A DNA stretch of 64,000 nt, from contig NC_085138.1 of assembly GCF_035046485.1 (NCBI RefSeq), forward strand, positions 290,638,256-290,702,255. Reading direction: 5' to 3'. How positions within the stretch are numbered: position 1 is the stretch's first letter; every line of letters starts with the position of its first letter. The DNA comes from Aedes albopictus. Its lineage: Eukaryota > Arthropoda > Insecta > Diptera > Culicidae. Shown here piece by piece: positions 35,190-46,263 of the stretch. The notes below the pieces were generated by a model. It worked only from the letters and a program-made list of their open reading frames with translations, searched no databases and had not been told where the DNA came from. A program made the translations under genes and the position numbers.

Positions 35190-36625
35190 TCTGGAAATTC
35201 CTTCAGAAATTCTGATAAAAATTATCCTAGGAATTTCTCTAGAATCTCTTCCAGGCATTTCTCTGCAAATTATGTCAGGAATCCTTTTGAAAATTCCTTT
35301 AGAAAATTCCTCTGGAAACTCCATCAGGAAATCGTCTGGAAATTCCTCCAAGAATTCCTCTGGAAATTCTTCGACAAATTCTCCAGCAATTCCCCTCAGA
35401 ATTTCTCTTGTTAATCACCTCGGCATCCTTCCTCTGGGACTTCCTCCAAGGACTCACCTGGGACTTCCTCCAATAATTCCTCTGAGAATTGCTCCAGAAT
35501 TTCCTCTGAAAATTTTGTTAGAAACTGCACTGAAAATTTCACAAAAAAATTGTGCTGGGAATTCCTCTGGAAGTTTCTCCAGAAGTTGCTGTTGGATTTT
35601 ATCCAGGTATTCCTCTGGAAAGTTTTCCAGAAACATCCAGGAATTACTTTGAAATTCATCGAGGAATTTCTCTAGGAAATCTTCCAGGAAATCTTCCAGA
35701 TACTGCTCCACGAATTCCTGCATAATTTTATCAAGGAAATCCTCCTGGAACTCTTCTAGAAACTGCTCAGGGAATTCCTTCAGAAATTCCTCTATGAATT
35801 CTTTTAAGAATTTCTCCAGAAATTCTTCTAAGAATTTCTCCAGGAATTCTTCCAGCAATTCTTCTAGGAATAGATGTGGAATTCCTGTTCAGCTGAGTTC
35901 CTGAAGAAATTTCTAGAGGAATTCCCGGAGGAATTGCCACACGAATTCCTGGAAGAATTCCTGAAGGAATTCACAGGAGTTCGCTCCTGGAGGAGTCCCT
36001 AGAGAAAACTCATGGCTATACCTCCAGAGAGAACTCCTGGAGAAATCTCCAGTAGAATTATCCTGAGGAATCTTCAGATCGAACACCAAGAGGAATCTCT
36101 AGAAGTAATTCCTGGAGGAATCCTCTAGAAGAATTCTCATAAAGGGATTGCTTGAGGAATCCCCTGATGGTACTTTTGAAGGAATTCCCAAAATTTTCAG
36201 AGGGAACTCTTGGAGGAGTTTCTTATAGGGCACTCCTGGAGAAAATTACCAGTGGAAGCTCCTAAAAGAATTCTTCAAAGAACTCTTGTAGCAATTTTGG
36301 AGCTAAGGAACCAGAAAAAACTCCTGCAGGGATTACAAAAGAGAACACTGGAGAAATTAACCAGGAGGATTCCCAGATGGATCCTCTGGAGGAATCTCCA
36401 AAGAAAAACTCCTGGTAAAATCCCCAAAGGGAACACCTGGATAAAATTCCCAATGAAAACTCGTTGAGAAATTCCGCAATGAGAGTTCCCGTAGAAATTC
36501 CCCAGAGAGAACATTTAGAGAAATGCCCAGGAGAAATTTCTGAAAGAATCTTCAGATGAAACCCCTGAAGCAATCCCCAGAAAGAACTCCTGGAGGAATT
36601 ACCAGAAAAAAACTTACTTGTGGAT
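35190..36625. repeat. Higher-order segmental duplication in the array, copy B
   Basis: Direct copy of 31840-33600 at an offset of about 3350 bp, falling to about 3050 bp after a ~300-bp length difference near 35890. The orientation switch near 35890 is shared with 32540. Confidence 0.8.
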
Positions 36626-37832
36626 TAAAAAGGAACTTTGGAATTCTTCAAGGAACTCGCTCTGGGAATTCCTCAAGCAGTTCCCTCTAAGGATTCCTTC
36701 AGGAATTCCCTTTCGGGAATCCCTCCAAAAGTTCCAGCTTGTAATTTCTCCAGGAGTTTTCTCTGAGGTTTCCTGAGGTATCTACGAATCCTGCAGAAGT
36801 TTCTTCTGATTAATTCCTGCAGTAGTTCTATCCAGGTATTCTCCAGGAGTTTCCTCCGGTAAATTCCTGCAGGTGTTACCTCTAGGGAATTCCTGCAGGA
36901 ATTTCGTCTGATGATTTCTTCCAGGAGTTCCCAATGGGGAATACCTCCAGGAGTTCAAAATGGGGAATCCCTATAGAAGTTTTCTCTGAAGAATTTCTCC
37001 AGGAGTTCCCTCAAGGCATTTCCCAAGCAGTTTGCTATGGGGAATAACTCGAGGTCCCTCTGGGTACCTGGAGGATTTTCCAGATGGAACTCCATGAGGA
37101 ACTCCCAGACGGAACTCCTGGTGGAATCTTCAGAGCAAATTGTTTGAGGAATTCACGAAGGGCACATTTGGAGGATTTCCCTGATAAACCTCATGGAATA
37201 ATTTCCACAGGGAACACCTGGAGGAATTCCCAGTGGGAACTCCTCGAAGAATTTCCAAGAGAAAGCTCCTGGAGGTATTTCCATATGGAACTCCTGGAGG
37301 TATTCCCAGATAAAAACCTGGAGGAATCCCCAGTGGGAATGGAACACTCCAGAAAGAACTCCTGGAGAAATTTCCCATAGTTACCTGAAGGAGGAATTCA
37401 CTGATGAAACTCCTGAAGTATTTCTAGATAGAATTCCTGGAGTAATCTCCAGAGGGAACTTCTGAAAGAATCCACAGAGGAAAGTCTGTAGGAACTCCTG
37501 AAGGAAATCTGAGAAGGAACTCCTGGAGGAATTCCCAGGCGAAACTCCTCGAGGAATCTCCAGTGCAAACTGTTTGAGAAATTCACAGAGGGCACTCCTG
37601 GAGGATTCCCAAATGAGCCTCCTGTTCCACAGGGAACATGTTCTTTAGAGAATCCTTCAGGTTTTCCCTCTAGTTCTCTCTGGGCAATCTTTTGAGAGTC
37701 CCTTCTGGGGAATCCTTCAGGAGCGCCCTCCAGAGAATCCTCCAGGTGTTTCCTCTGGGGAATCCTCGACATTTTACCAATCTTTCAATATTCGGGATTC
37801 TTACTGATCAACATGAAAATTTTCAGCTTTAC

Positions 37833-39158
37833 TCAGAGAAAACTTCCGTCGTTTATGAATCAGAAGATCATTTTTCTGATCTCTCAAGATTCGGGTTTCT
37901 TATTGATAATATTTTAATTTGTCAGAATTTTCAGTTACACCCATAGATCACTTCCTACATTTATGATCTTGCTATTTTAAATAATAATGGATTTTGTAAA
38001 GAAAATAATCTTTGTGCGGTGCTGGTATATCTTTGCAAGCCCAAAGATGATAAGAAATTCAATATCATCAGATTAATGAAAAAATATTCAAAAAGGTATG
38101 TCATTTCTAGAAAATCGTTCACTGATTATTTTTTCTCATACATAAAATGTTCTTTCAATAAAAGAACGTATGTAATTATTGCCGACATATTAAAAAAAAG
38201 TGTTGAAAGAATTTCCCATTTCAACTAACTATCACGTGTTGTGTTAGCAAGTACCATACCCGCCCGCCGGTCCGTCGAAACAGAAAATGAATGTACCGTT
38301 CGATGAGATGAACACATTGCGTTTTTGTTTGTCCAGCCAGCCGGATTTTCGATTCTCACCTCGCACCAGTGGTGGAAATTGCTCGCGAACGTGTGCTTAC
38401 GCGCTACAAAAAAATGCCATCGCATCGCAAACCTTTGCTGTGCGATGGTGTTCGTACGTCTGTGGCACACGATCGTACGACACGAACGCCAACGAGTGCA
38501 TCGCATCTTTTGCAAGCGCGATGCTTTTTTATTTTAGAGGTTCGCGGCCGATATTTCTGTAATGAAATCAAATTTTGGTAATATTTTTCGTCGATATCAT
38601 TTATTGGAATGGTACCTGACCAGTATAATCAAAAAACACCCAACTAATTACCTTTAAGTGTACACAAAATGGCAACAAACCAAGTGTTCTACATTGTGAT
38701 CCTTCTGGCGAACCAACTGCGATTCTGCTCGTTCGACATTTGTTTTGTGTTGGTTCGTCGATCCGGGAAATCGTGAACCGTTCTTTCTTTTTGGGTTCGC
38801 GAGCGCGTGAGCAAAGATTGTGTTTGATGCGAACCAAAAAACACGTCAAGCGCATGATGCTTTCCACCACTGCCTCGCACCCGCATGCTGCTGTTACAGC
38901 GGGGAACGTTTGCGCTCGAATTGGAAAAGCAAAAAGTATGCTACGAACTTATTTTTTCAGTATTCTAAATTGCACCATCAGATCGGAAATTTTATAAGGA
39001 ATCTTTTGGCATATACAAAAGTATATACTTTCATATAAAAAAATCAAATAATCTTGGGTGCAACGCCCGCACCCGCAACAGCGCATCAACACATGCATGT
39101 CCTACGCTGCGTTCGGAAGGATCGAGTTCATTTCTACGACTAGGGTGCGGTTGTGGTT
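37833..39158. repeat. Right terminal inverted repeat of the 15.6-kb structure
   Basis: Reverse complement of 23574-24395, interrupted by a 506-bp hAT-like MITE plus an 8-bp duplication. Without those it is about 812 bp, close to the left arm. Confidence 0.9.
38367..38872. mobile_element. hAT-like MITE in the right inverted repeat only
   Basis: The ends CAGTGGTGGAAA and TTTCCACCACTG form a perfect 12-bp terminal inverted repeat. The 8-bp target duplication CCTCGCAC lies at 38359-38366 and 38873-38880. The left arm keeps the single, uninterrupted target. Length 506 bp, no transposase frame. Confidence 0.9.
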
Positions 39159-39894
39159 TTTCTTTTCCGTTTGACCGGTGTGACTGACTAGAGAATTCAA
39201 AAGATCATTGACAATTATTGCTACGCAGCACTCATTGGAGGCATATAGAAACTGTAATTTCATCGAATATTGCCAATGCGGCAGATTACAAAATGATGAT
39301 TATATGAGTATCAACCATTTTGTAATTGTATGCCTGATTATTTTCTTCAGTTTTCGTAATCAATCCGCAATAATTATTCTTGCTTATTTTTCTGCATATC
39401 TAGGATATGAATTACATTATTATTCTTACTATTGTTCTATTTTTTTCTCATCAAAAACATAAATTGTTCTATATTACTTTGGAATAAACATAATTCTTTT
39501 ATTTTTTTCTTGTAGATGCACTAAGTATTCTTACTATTGTTCTATTTTTTTTCTCATCAAAAACATAAATTGTTCTAATATTACTTTTGAATAAACATTA
39601 TTCTTTTATTTTTTTCTTGTGGATGCACGAAAGATCTCTCAATATGTTTTATATTATTTATTTCACTGTTTACTATGTTCTAAACACTATAATGGGTCTG
39701 CTATTTTGATTTCGATAAAATATTAATTTTGCAGTTTTTTCCGAAATAACAGATATCAATACTTTTCTGGTAAAAGAAACACTCGTTCTTCTAAATTGCG
39801 CGTGTACTGGTAGCTAGTTCATTTTCATAACAGGTTCATCCCATAAATTTTAAAACGGCGGTTGATCACAGATTATTCTCGGGCTCACGGCTTC
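39159..39894. other. Unassigned AT-rich sequence
   Basis: It contains a direct duplication of about 90 bp: 39425-39510 and 39535-39630 share TATTCTTACTATTGTTCTAT and the following ATAAACATTATTCTTTTATT. No gene. Confidence 0.5.
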
Positions 39895-40035
39895 CTTTCC
39901 CCTTAATTGTTTAGGTGACGATGAAAGATGATCTGGGATAGAACTTTATAGAGGGCATTCAAAAAGGTGATCGCTCGGAAGTTCTGTACAAACCGTTGGC
40001 CTTTTTTGTGAATGGGGAAGATTATCTCTCCGCTA
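39895..40035 (-). mobile_element. LINE family A fragment, reverse transcriptase
   Basis: The minus strand gives EIIFPIHKKG, then NFRAITFLNALYKVLSQII, clearly related to 12100-12230. Short dead fragment. Confidence 0.65.
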
Positions 40036-40089
40036 CGTCATTTATAGTAGCACCCACGCGTATGCTGTTACTGGCTGGGAAGCAAGTCG

Positions 40090-40392
40090 TGTTGCTTGGT
40101 GTTTCCTTATATTCCGCGTCTTCTAGGCGGCGTTGTTTGTTTTCTCTCGAAAGAGAACGATCTGCTGTCTCTGTTCCAGTTTATATCGTTACATGTTCTG
40201 TCATGATGTTCCATACTGCAGCATTATCGCTTGCCCTCGGTTCTTCTCTTCCACACGGAGCATGCACCAGTGGATACGGAAAAGAAACTATCCTCACGAA
40301 AAGTTTCACCGCCTGGAGCGGGAATCGAACCCTCATAGCATGGTGCGATTAGAAGCTTGGTGACCCTAACCGCACGGCTACAAGGCTCCAGG
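40090..40392 (-). mobile_element. tRNA-derived SINE (non-Feilai head)
   Basis: A minus-strand tRNA-like head lies at about 40313-40390, with A-box-like TAGCCGTGCGG and B box GGGTTCGATTCCC (40320-40332). The body downstream is not recognised, so the left end is approximate. Confidence 0.55.
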
Positions 40393-40864
40393 TATTCAAG
40401 TCGTTCTTGGGCTTGACCAGATAACTTTTGCGTTTAGTTTTCTTGCATCGGAAGCAATTTTAATTTATAAAATGACCCCCTAGATGAAGTCCGGCGACCA
40501 CCCTGGGAGGGTCGCGACCTACAGTTTGGGAAATCATGGACAAGCAAATCACATGTTTCTGCAGATTCCTCGACTTCGCATGAACTATGACATTTTTGGG
40601 GTCAATCTGGTTCTTTTCTTAGACTTGTCAAAGGGGCTGTAGACGGTAAGCCTCCATTATATGGTCATTTATCACATTTTTCTGTTTGGGCCACTGAACA
40701 GAAACATAATTATTTAAACAATAAATAGAAAAAAATCTCTTTTGATTGCCGGCTTCCAAAAGATTAAATTTTAACCAAGTAAACAATCAATGCCGTGGGT
40801 CCATTACCAGCTTTTCAGGCGAATCCTTGACCTAAATAATACATCTCTCAACCACCCACTCCGT

Positions 40865-41150
40865 AGTACTTATGGAAGTGTCACTGAGTCGGAGGCCTCT
40901 TAAATAAGTGCTATCAACATTTCCTTCCCTATCCCAAGTTACGGTAAAGATGGGCGTGACCGGGAATAATGACATTTGTGCTTTTGGTATTCTTGCATAA
41001 GATTGGAACAAGGTTAACTCCCCGACCTTGTTCCGAAAAGCAATCCGAGCAAGATTAGCAAAAGGTACATGAATGTTGTTAGTATCCAATCTACGAAGTA
41101 TACCGTAACTACGCTAACGCTAACACTAACGCTAACGCTAACGTTAAGAT
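40865..41150 (+). repeat. ~290-bp SINE-like repeat with ACGCTA tail
   Basis: It shares GTGTCACTGAGTCGGAGGCC, AAGATGGGCGTGACCGGGAA and CAATCTACGAAGTATACCGT-like segments with 3085-3358. It ends in about seven ACGCTA/ACACTA units, the counterpart of the ACGCAA tail of the other copy. Confidence 0.6.
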
Positions 41151-41274
41151 AGGCCAAATGAGGGGACTATGCCAACGAAGCATTCCGATACCCTATCTCA
41201 AATCGGAAGAAAACTTAGCTGAGAGAGTTCATTTATGTGAACATGCTATGACAATGACGACAAATATATCTATA

Positions 41275-41568
41275 TCTATATATATAAAAATGAGTTTGAC
41301 TTCCCTTTGAGGCAACAAAAGTCACGAACGGCTGAACCGATCAGAATGAATCTTGCATGGTTAGATTTGTATTCATGGTGGCTGTGTTTATATGTAAAAA
41401 AAGTTAGGAAAATGAACTAAAAATGTAAGAAAATAGACAAAATGCTGATTTTTTAAGACCTGGGAAGGGAATCAGCACAATCGAATTGAAACCAATCTAG
41501 AGTGCGGTGCTATTTTGAGCTCAACAGTGTTGTCAAACTGGCAAGACAAAGTTTGCCGGGTCAGCTAG
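41275..41568 (+). mobile_element. Non-autonomous Helitron
   Basis: It begins TCTATATATATAAAAATGAG and ends GCCGGGTCAGCTAG followed by T. The usual 3' hairpin (GGCAA..TTGCC at about 41541-41557) lies just before the CTAG end. These are the established ends of insect Helitrons (5' TC, 3' hairpin plus CTAG, A/T insertion). No Rep/helicase frame. Confidence 0.75.
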
Positions 41569-41850
41569 TATAAATTAAAATGGAATGGTGTTTGTATGTC
41601 ACGAATAGGCTCGGGAACGGGTCAACAGATCGGCATGATTCTTTCACTGTTGCATTCCGCCATGGCTCCGACGTGTTCGTACGAAAAAATAATTAAGAAA
41701 AGTGACCGGGAAGGCAAGAAAAAACGGGAAAATCAGAAATTCCATTTCTTCATGGAACCGGATGTCAAAATACAGAGTAGGCAGGCAGTACGATGTTTGC
41801 CGCGACTGCTAGTTATTAATAATAAAATAAATTGTTTCCATTCAGTTATC
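41569..41850 (+). mobile_element. Probable second Helitron-like fragment
   Basis: The start GGAATGGTGTTTGTATGTCA is like the region following the 5' end of many insect Helitrons. No defined ends. Confidence 0.4.
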
Positions 41851-41878
41851 TAATTTTTCAATATGGCGTCAACCATAA

Positions 41879-42216
41879 CACAGCGCAACATTTTGTTTTG
41901 TCTCAAGAGCAAACTTATTTGTCTCTGACAGATTTTGGGCCGTTGAATCCGAATCCGGACTCAGATTTGCTTCAGCATTAATTTAGATGTTAATGGACCA
42001 ATTTACCTTTTGATTGCTTAAAAACCATATATTTCCATGCTTAATGGCCTGCAGTCAAAAAGCAGAAAATCGCATATTTAAATTGAGGTATATCTTAAAA
42101 TGGTGACGAGCTGGAGCAAATCTGAGCCCGGATTCGGATTCAGGGGCCCAAAATCTGTCATAGACGCATAAGTTTGCTCTTGAGACAGACCAAAAGTTAA
42201 TTTTTGTTACGCTGTG
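41879..42216. mobile_element. PIF/Harbinger-type MITE
   Basis: The ends CACAGCGCAACA and TGTTACGCTGTG start a ~100-bp inverted repeat (shared AGAGCAAACTTAT, CAGATTTTGGGCC and GAATCCGAATCCGG segments). The 3-bp target duplication TAA (41876-41878 and 42217-42219) fits the TWA preference of PIF/Harbinger. Length 338 bp. Confidence 0.75.
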
Positions 42217-42219
42217 TAA

Positions 42220-43984
42220 TTAGCGATAATGGAACGAAAGCATGGTCATTTTTATGATGACCGCAATGAACTTACTTTGGCATCAACAGATGTCGTTACT
42301 AATCGAACGGATCACCATCTGTTGAGAGTTTGGACAATTTCATTGTGGTTATAATGAAAGCCAGGTGGTTTACATACTGAAGAGTTTTGTTTAATCTTAA
42401 AATCTGGTTTTATGGATCTCATCAAGTATACTATAAAACCTTTCATCAATGGTTTTCCTAAAAGTAGTCATAAAACTGTGAGTTTTGATTATTGCTGTAA
42501 TAAAACCCTTACAAAATCAAACAAAACCAATCAGCAATGGAATTGTTACTTGGGATTTACTATAATTATACAGTAGACGTTCGGTCGGTGCAAACGGTTT
42601 AACTGCAATGCTTTTTAACTGCAAGTCCGGTAACTGCAACAAATTTGCAGTTATCGCACCGCCAAATGTCAGAATGGTGCTCCATGTTAGCCCAAATGAA
42701 CAGTCGGATGAAGTTCACGTTCATTTTACGTCAGTTGATGGTCTGTTGACGCTGTCAGGCGTTGCAGTTATCGGATTTTCGTTCGCTTTTTTTTCGACTT
42801 TTCATACAAGGTTGTTGAATTGGAATCGATTTTTGTTCTATTTTTAAGCAATGTCGCTCATTTCACACATCTCATTCTCCGTAATCAATGCTCCGATTTA
42901 GCTGATTTTTTTACTGTAACTCGCCTACATATGCTATGTCAAATAAACATTGAGAAAGAATTTTTAAATTGTTTTTTTCTTGTTGAAAAAAATACATTTC
43001 TTCCTAAACTTTTGGAAATTTTGCTAAAATTTATAGAGATCGTCCCTAAAACTCGCCAATATCTTGAATTTCATCAAACTTGCATTCAGATGATCGAATG
43101 GTATTGTATTCTGCTTTTAATTTATGGAAAAAGATTTGAAATTGGTTGAACAAAGCGCAAGATATTTGAATTTTAGTAAATTCAATATTTTAAAAAATTG
43201 TAAAACTCGATATTGAGCTTAAACTCAAAAACTGCTCTACTTAAAAAATTTTGAAGCGCAGTTTCGAAATCAGCGCTAAATTGTGCTTTAAAAACTTTGA
43301 TCATTGACTGAAGTTCACGACTTTCATTTTATTTTGTAAACTAGTGTTATCGCTGAAAATTTAAGGACAGACTTGTTGGAATCCCAAAATGGCTACCACA
43401 ATGGCCGACTTTGGCACCTACTCACGATTTCGAACGCACAAATCTCTTCGTAAACAAAACCAGCCCTGATCTTATTTTAAGCTTATTACAAGTGAGCAAG
43501 AACAGAATAATAAAATGCACTATTGTTTGAAGCTTCCTTCTTGAGATTTGTGCGTTTGAAGTGCACATACATACATGATTGAAGTTTGAACATGTTGTGT
43601 CATTTTTTTTTTCAAATCATTGCCAAGGGCTAAAAGTCTCTTTAATAAAAACAAATCAATCAACCAATTTCAAATCATTAACGTGCGACTGAGTTTTATG
43701 CATTCTGCAAAAAAGTTTGCTACATTCTACAAACACAAAAAAACAATTTTCTCAGTTTATATTTTTATTCGGTTTTGAAAAACCGTCAATTATTTTTACT
43801 TTAACCCTTTGACCTACTGTCTTTTCAACTTTCGTCCTAGTATTTTTTATTATTTCGTCTTTTCAACTTTTTGACCTTTCAACCTTTTGTCATATCCTGT
43901 TGGACCATGCTTGGCAGTTAGTCATACTTTGGGCACTTTCCGCTTATAAAGAAATACATTTAAAACCGTCTTTAGTCAGATGCC
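42220..43984. other. Intergenic; possible pogo-like end near 42572
   Basis: TACAGTAGACGTTCGGTCGG near 42570 with repeated TAACTGCAA motifs resembles the end of a pogo/Tc1-type element, but no opposite end was found. The rest holds no supported gene. Confidence 0.35.
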
Positions 43985-44118
43985 GAGTGAAGATGTTTTC
44001 GTTCGACGAAAAGTTTTCTCCAACTAGCGCGGGAATCGAATCCGCTCTTGGATTACGAGGTTTGCGAAGCGCCTAGACGACCGACGCCGCTAACCGCATG
44101 GCCACGATGCCCACGAAT
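43985..44118 (-). mobile_element. tRNA-like SINE head
   Basis: The minus strand gives GGCCATGCGGTTAGCGGCG (A-box region) and GGATTCGATTCCCGC (B box near 44030-44043) at tRNA spacing. Body not defined. Confidence 0.5.
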
Positions 44119-44529
44119 ATTTGATTCAATTTTATGCCAATTGACTTGCATTTTTGTACACGACTTGCAACATTATGTATCTCTTCATGTAGGGTACGAG
44201 TGCCATCAGTAATATTACGTTCCCATATTCATCCCATTCGAAAACAAGCGATTACGGCACCGATTGATTCCGTTCTTTTTATTTTTATAATTGCTCACTT
44301 CCGACAAAAAACACAAAAATAAGAAACAAAACAAACAGCGCTTCAATCCTTTGTTTTTCGTAGGATGAAACTAAGAGCCACATGCTTAATAAGGGAACCA
44401 ATACCCTTGAAGAAAGACACATATGGCCATTGGCATAACATTAAATGAGTTATGAGCGGAAATGTAGGTAGAGAAAGTGAGTGGGTAATATTTCGTGTTC
44501 ATTATTTTCAAATGATAGGTATAAATTGT
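44119..44529. other. Unassigned intergenic sequence
   Basis: No gene or clear element. Confidence 0.4.
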
Positions 44530-45763
44530 AAATCGAGATCGCGAAGCGATGGAAGAGCTGTACCGCGCTAAGGACACACGAAAGTTCTACGAGAAGCTGA
44601 ACCGCTCGCGCAGAGGCTTTGTGCCACAAGCCGACATATGCCGAGATAATCACGGGAGCGTGAGGTGGTCGAGATAATCGAGCGAGCGTGAGGTGGTCGA
44701 GAGGTGGCGGCAGCATTACGATGAGCACCTCAATGGCGACGTTTCAAGTACCGAAGGTGGCGTGGTAACAGATCTAGGAGTATGTGCACAGGACGGAAGA
44801 CTTCCGGCCCCTGACCTTCAAGAGATTGAGGAGGAGGTTGGCCGGTTGAAAAACAACAAAGCCGCTGGAGCAGATCAACTACCAAGCGAGCTTCTAAAAT
44901 ACGGTGGAGAAGCTCTGGTGAGAGCACTACACTGGGTCATTACCAAGATTTGGGAGGAGGAAGTATTACCGGAGGAATGGATGGAAGGTATCGTGTGTCC
45001 CATCTACAAAAAGGGCGACAAGTTGAATTGCGGGAACTACCGCGCGATCACACTACTGAGCGCTGCCTACAAGATACTCTCTCAAATTTTATGCCGCCGT
45101 CTATCACCGATTGCCAGAGAGTTCGTGGGGCAATATCAGGCTGGATTCATGGGTGAACGCCCTACAACGGACTAGATGTTCGCCATCCGCCAGGTGTTGC
45201 AGAAATGCCGCGAATACAACGTGCCCACACATCACTTGTTCACCAAATTCAAATCGGCGTATGATACAATCGATCGAGAACAGCTACGGCAGATTATGCA
45301 CGAATACGGATTCCCGGATAAACTGATACGATTGATCAAGATCAAGGCGACGATGGATCGAGTGATGTGCGTAGTTCGAGTATCAGGGACACTCTCGAGT
45401 CCCTTTGAATCTCGCAGAGGGATACGGCAAGGTGATGGTCTTTCGTGCTTGCTGTTCAACATTGCTTTAGAGGGTGTAATTAGGAGAGCGGGGATAAACA
45501 CGAGTGAACGATTTTCACGAAGTCCGTTCAGCTGCTTGGTTTCGCTGATGATGTTGATATTATTGCTTGTAAATTTGAGACGATGGCGGAAACGTACATC
45601 CGACTAAAGAGTGAAGCCAGGCGAATCGGATTAGTCATTAATGTGTCGAAGACAAAGTACATGATGGCAAAGGGATCCAGGGAGGAATCACCGCGCCCGC
45701 CACCCCGAATTGATATCGACGGTGATGAAATCGAGGCGGTTGAAGAATTCGTGTACTTGGGCT
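44530..45763 (+). mobile_element. Non-LTR retrotransposon (family A), reverse transcriptase region
   Basis: The best-preserved copy of family A in the window. The order is FYEKLNRSRRGFVPQADICR, EVGRLKNNKAAGADQLPSEL, LPEEWMEGIVCPIYKKGDKL, NYRAITLLSAAYKILSQILC, YQAGFMGERPTTD, a stop at 45173, then AIRQVLQKCREYNVPTHHLF, SRRGIRQGDGLSCLLFNIAL, a frameshift before the catalytic region, and VINVSKTKYMMAKG. A short local duplication (GAGCGTGAGGTGGTCGAGA) at 44656-44703 breaks the linker. It is inactive and runs into the assembly gap; it would lie in the dynein gene if that gene extends left. Confidence 0.85.
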
Positions 45764-46263
45764 NNNNNNNNNNNNNNNNNNNNNNNNNNNNNNNNNNNNN
45801 NNNNNNNNNNNNNNNNNNNNNNNNNNNNNNNNNNNNNNNNNNNNNNNNNNNNNNNNNNNNNNNNNNNNNNNNNNNNNNNNNNNNNNNNNNNNNNNNNNNN
45901 NNNNNNNNNNNNNNNNNNNNNNNNNNNNNNNNNNNNNNNNNNNNNNNNNNNNNNNNNNNNNNNNNNNNNNNNNNNNNNNNNNNNNNNNNNNNNNNNNNNN
46001 NNNNNNNNNNNNNNNNNNNNNNNNNNNNNNNNNNNNNNNNNNNNNNNNNNNNNNNNNNNNNNNNNNNNNNNNNNNNNNNNNNNNNNNNNNNNNNNNNNNN
46101 NNNNNNNNNNNNNNNNNNNNNNNNNNNNNNNNNNNNNNNNNNNNNNNNNNNNNNNNNNNNNNNNNNNNNNNNNNNNNNNNNNNNNNNNNNNNNNNNNNNN
46201 NNNNNNNNNNNNNNNNNNNNNNNNNNNNNNNNNNNNNNNNNNNNNNNNNNNNNNNNNNNNNNN
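45764..46263. other. Assembly gap, 500 N
   Basis: Exactly 500 undetermined bases inside the family A LINE. It could also hide a dynein exon. Confidence 0.99.

Larger units (their letters stand above)
24720..37770. repeat. 13-kb array of a quasi-palindromic 24-bp repeat in alternating orientation
   Basis: The unit is two 12-bp halves, roughly GGAATTCCTGGA then GGAATTTCCAGA, each centred on the self-complementary GGAATTCC or GGAATTTCC. Copies run to about 500 with varied divergence; GAATTC sites are extremely frequent. Orientation (scored by CTGGA versus CAGAG order) changes near 24850, 26140, 28670, 31795, 32540, 33785, 35890, 36640, 37060 and 37630. Because 24 is a multiple of three and the unit has no stop, several frames on both strands stay open for long distances (for example 29879-31429 minus, 516 codons of an IPLEIPPG repeat; 26210-27061 minus, EFLKEFPE; 26452-27348 plus). 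I do not call these genes. Confidence 0.9.

Noticed and set aside
25701..35414. Dozens of long low-complexity ORFs as protein genes
   Set aside because: All follow from a 24-bp stop-free repeat that is open in several frames on both strands; no unique domains, starts or splice signals support any one.
24720..37770. CRISPR array reading of the regular 24-bp spacing
   Set aside because: There are no unique spacers; the units are contiguous.
41100..41150. Telomere-like or CRISPR-like short repeats (ACGCTA units)
   Set aside because: A simple tail of a SINE-like repeat; no spacers, no uniform array, and the genome is eukaryotic.
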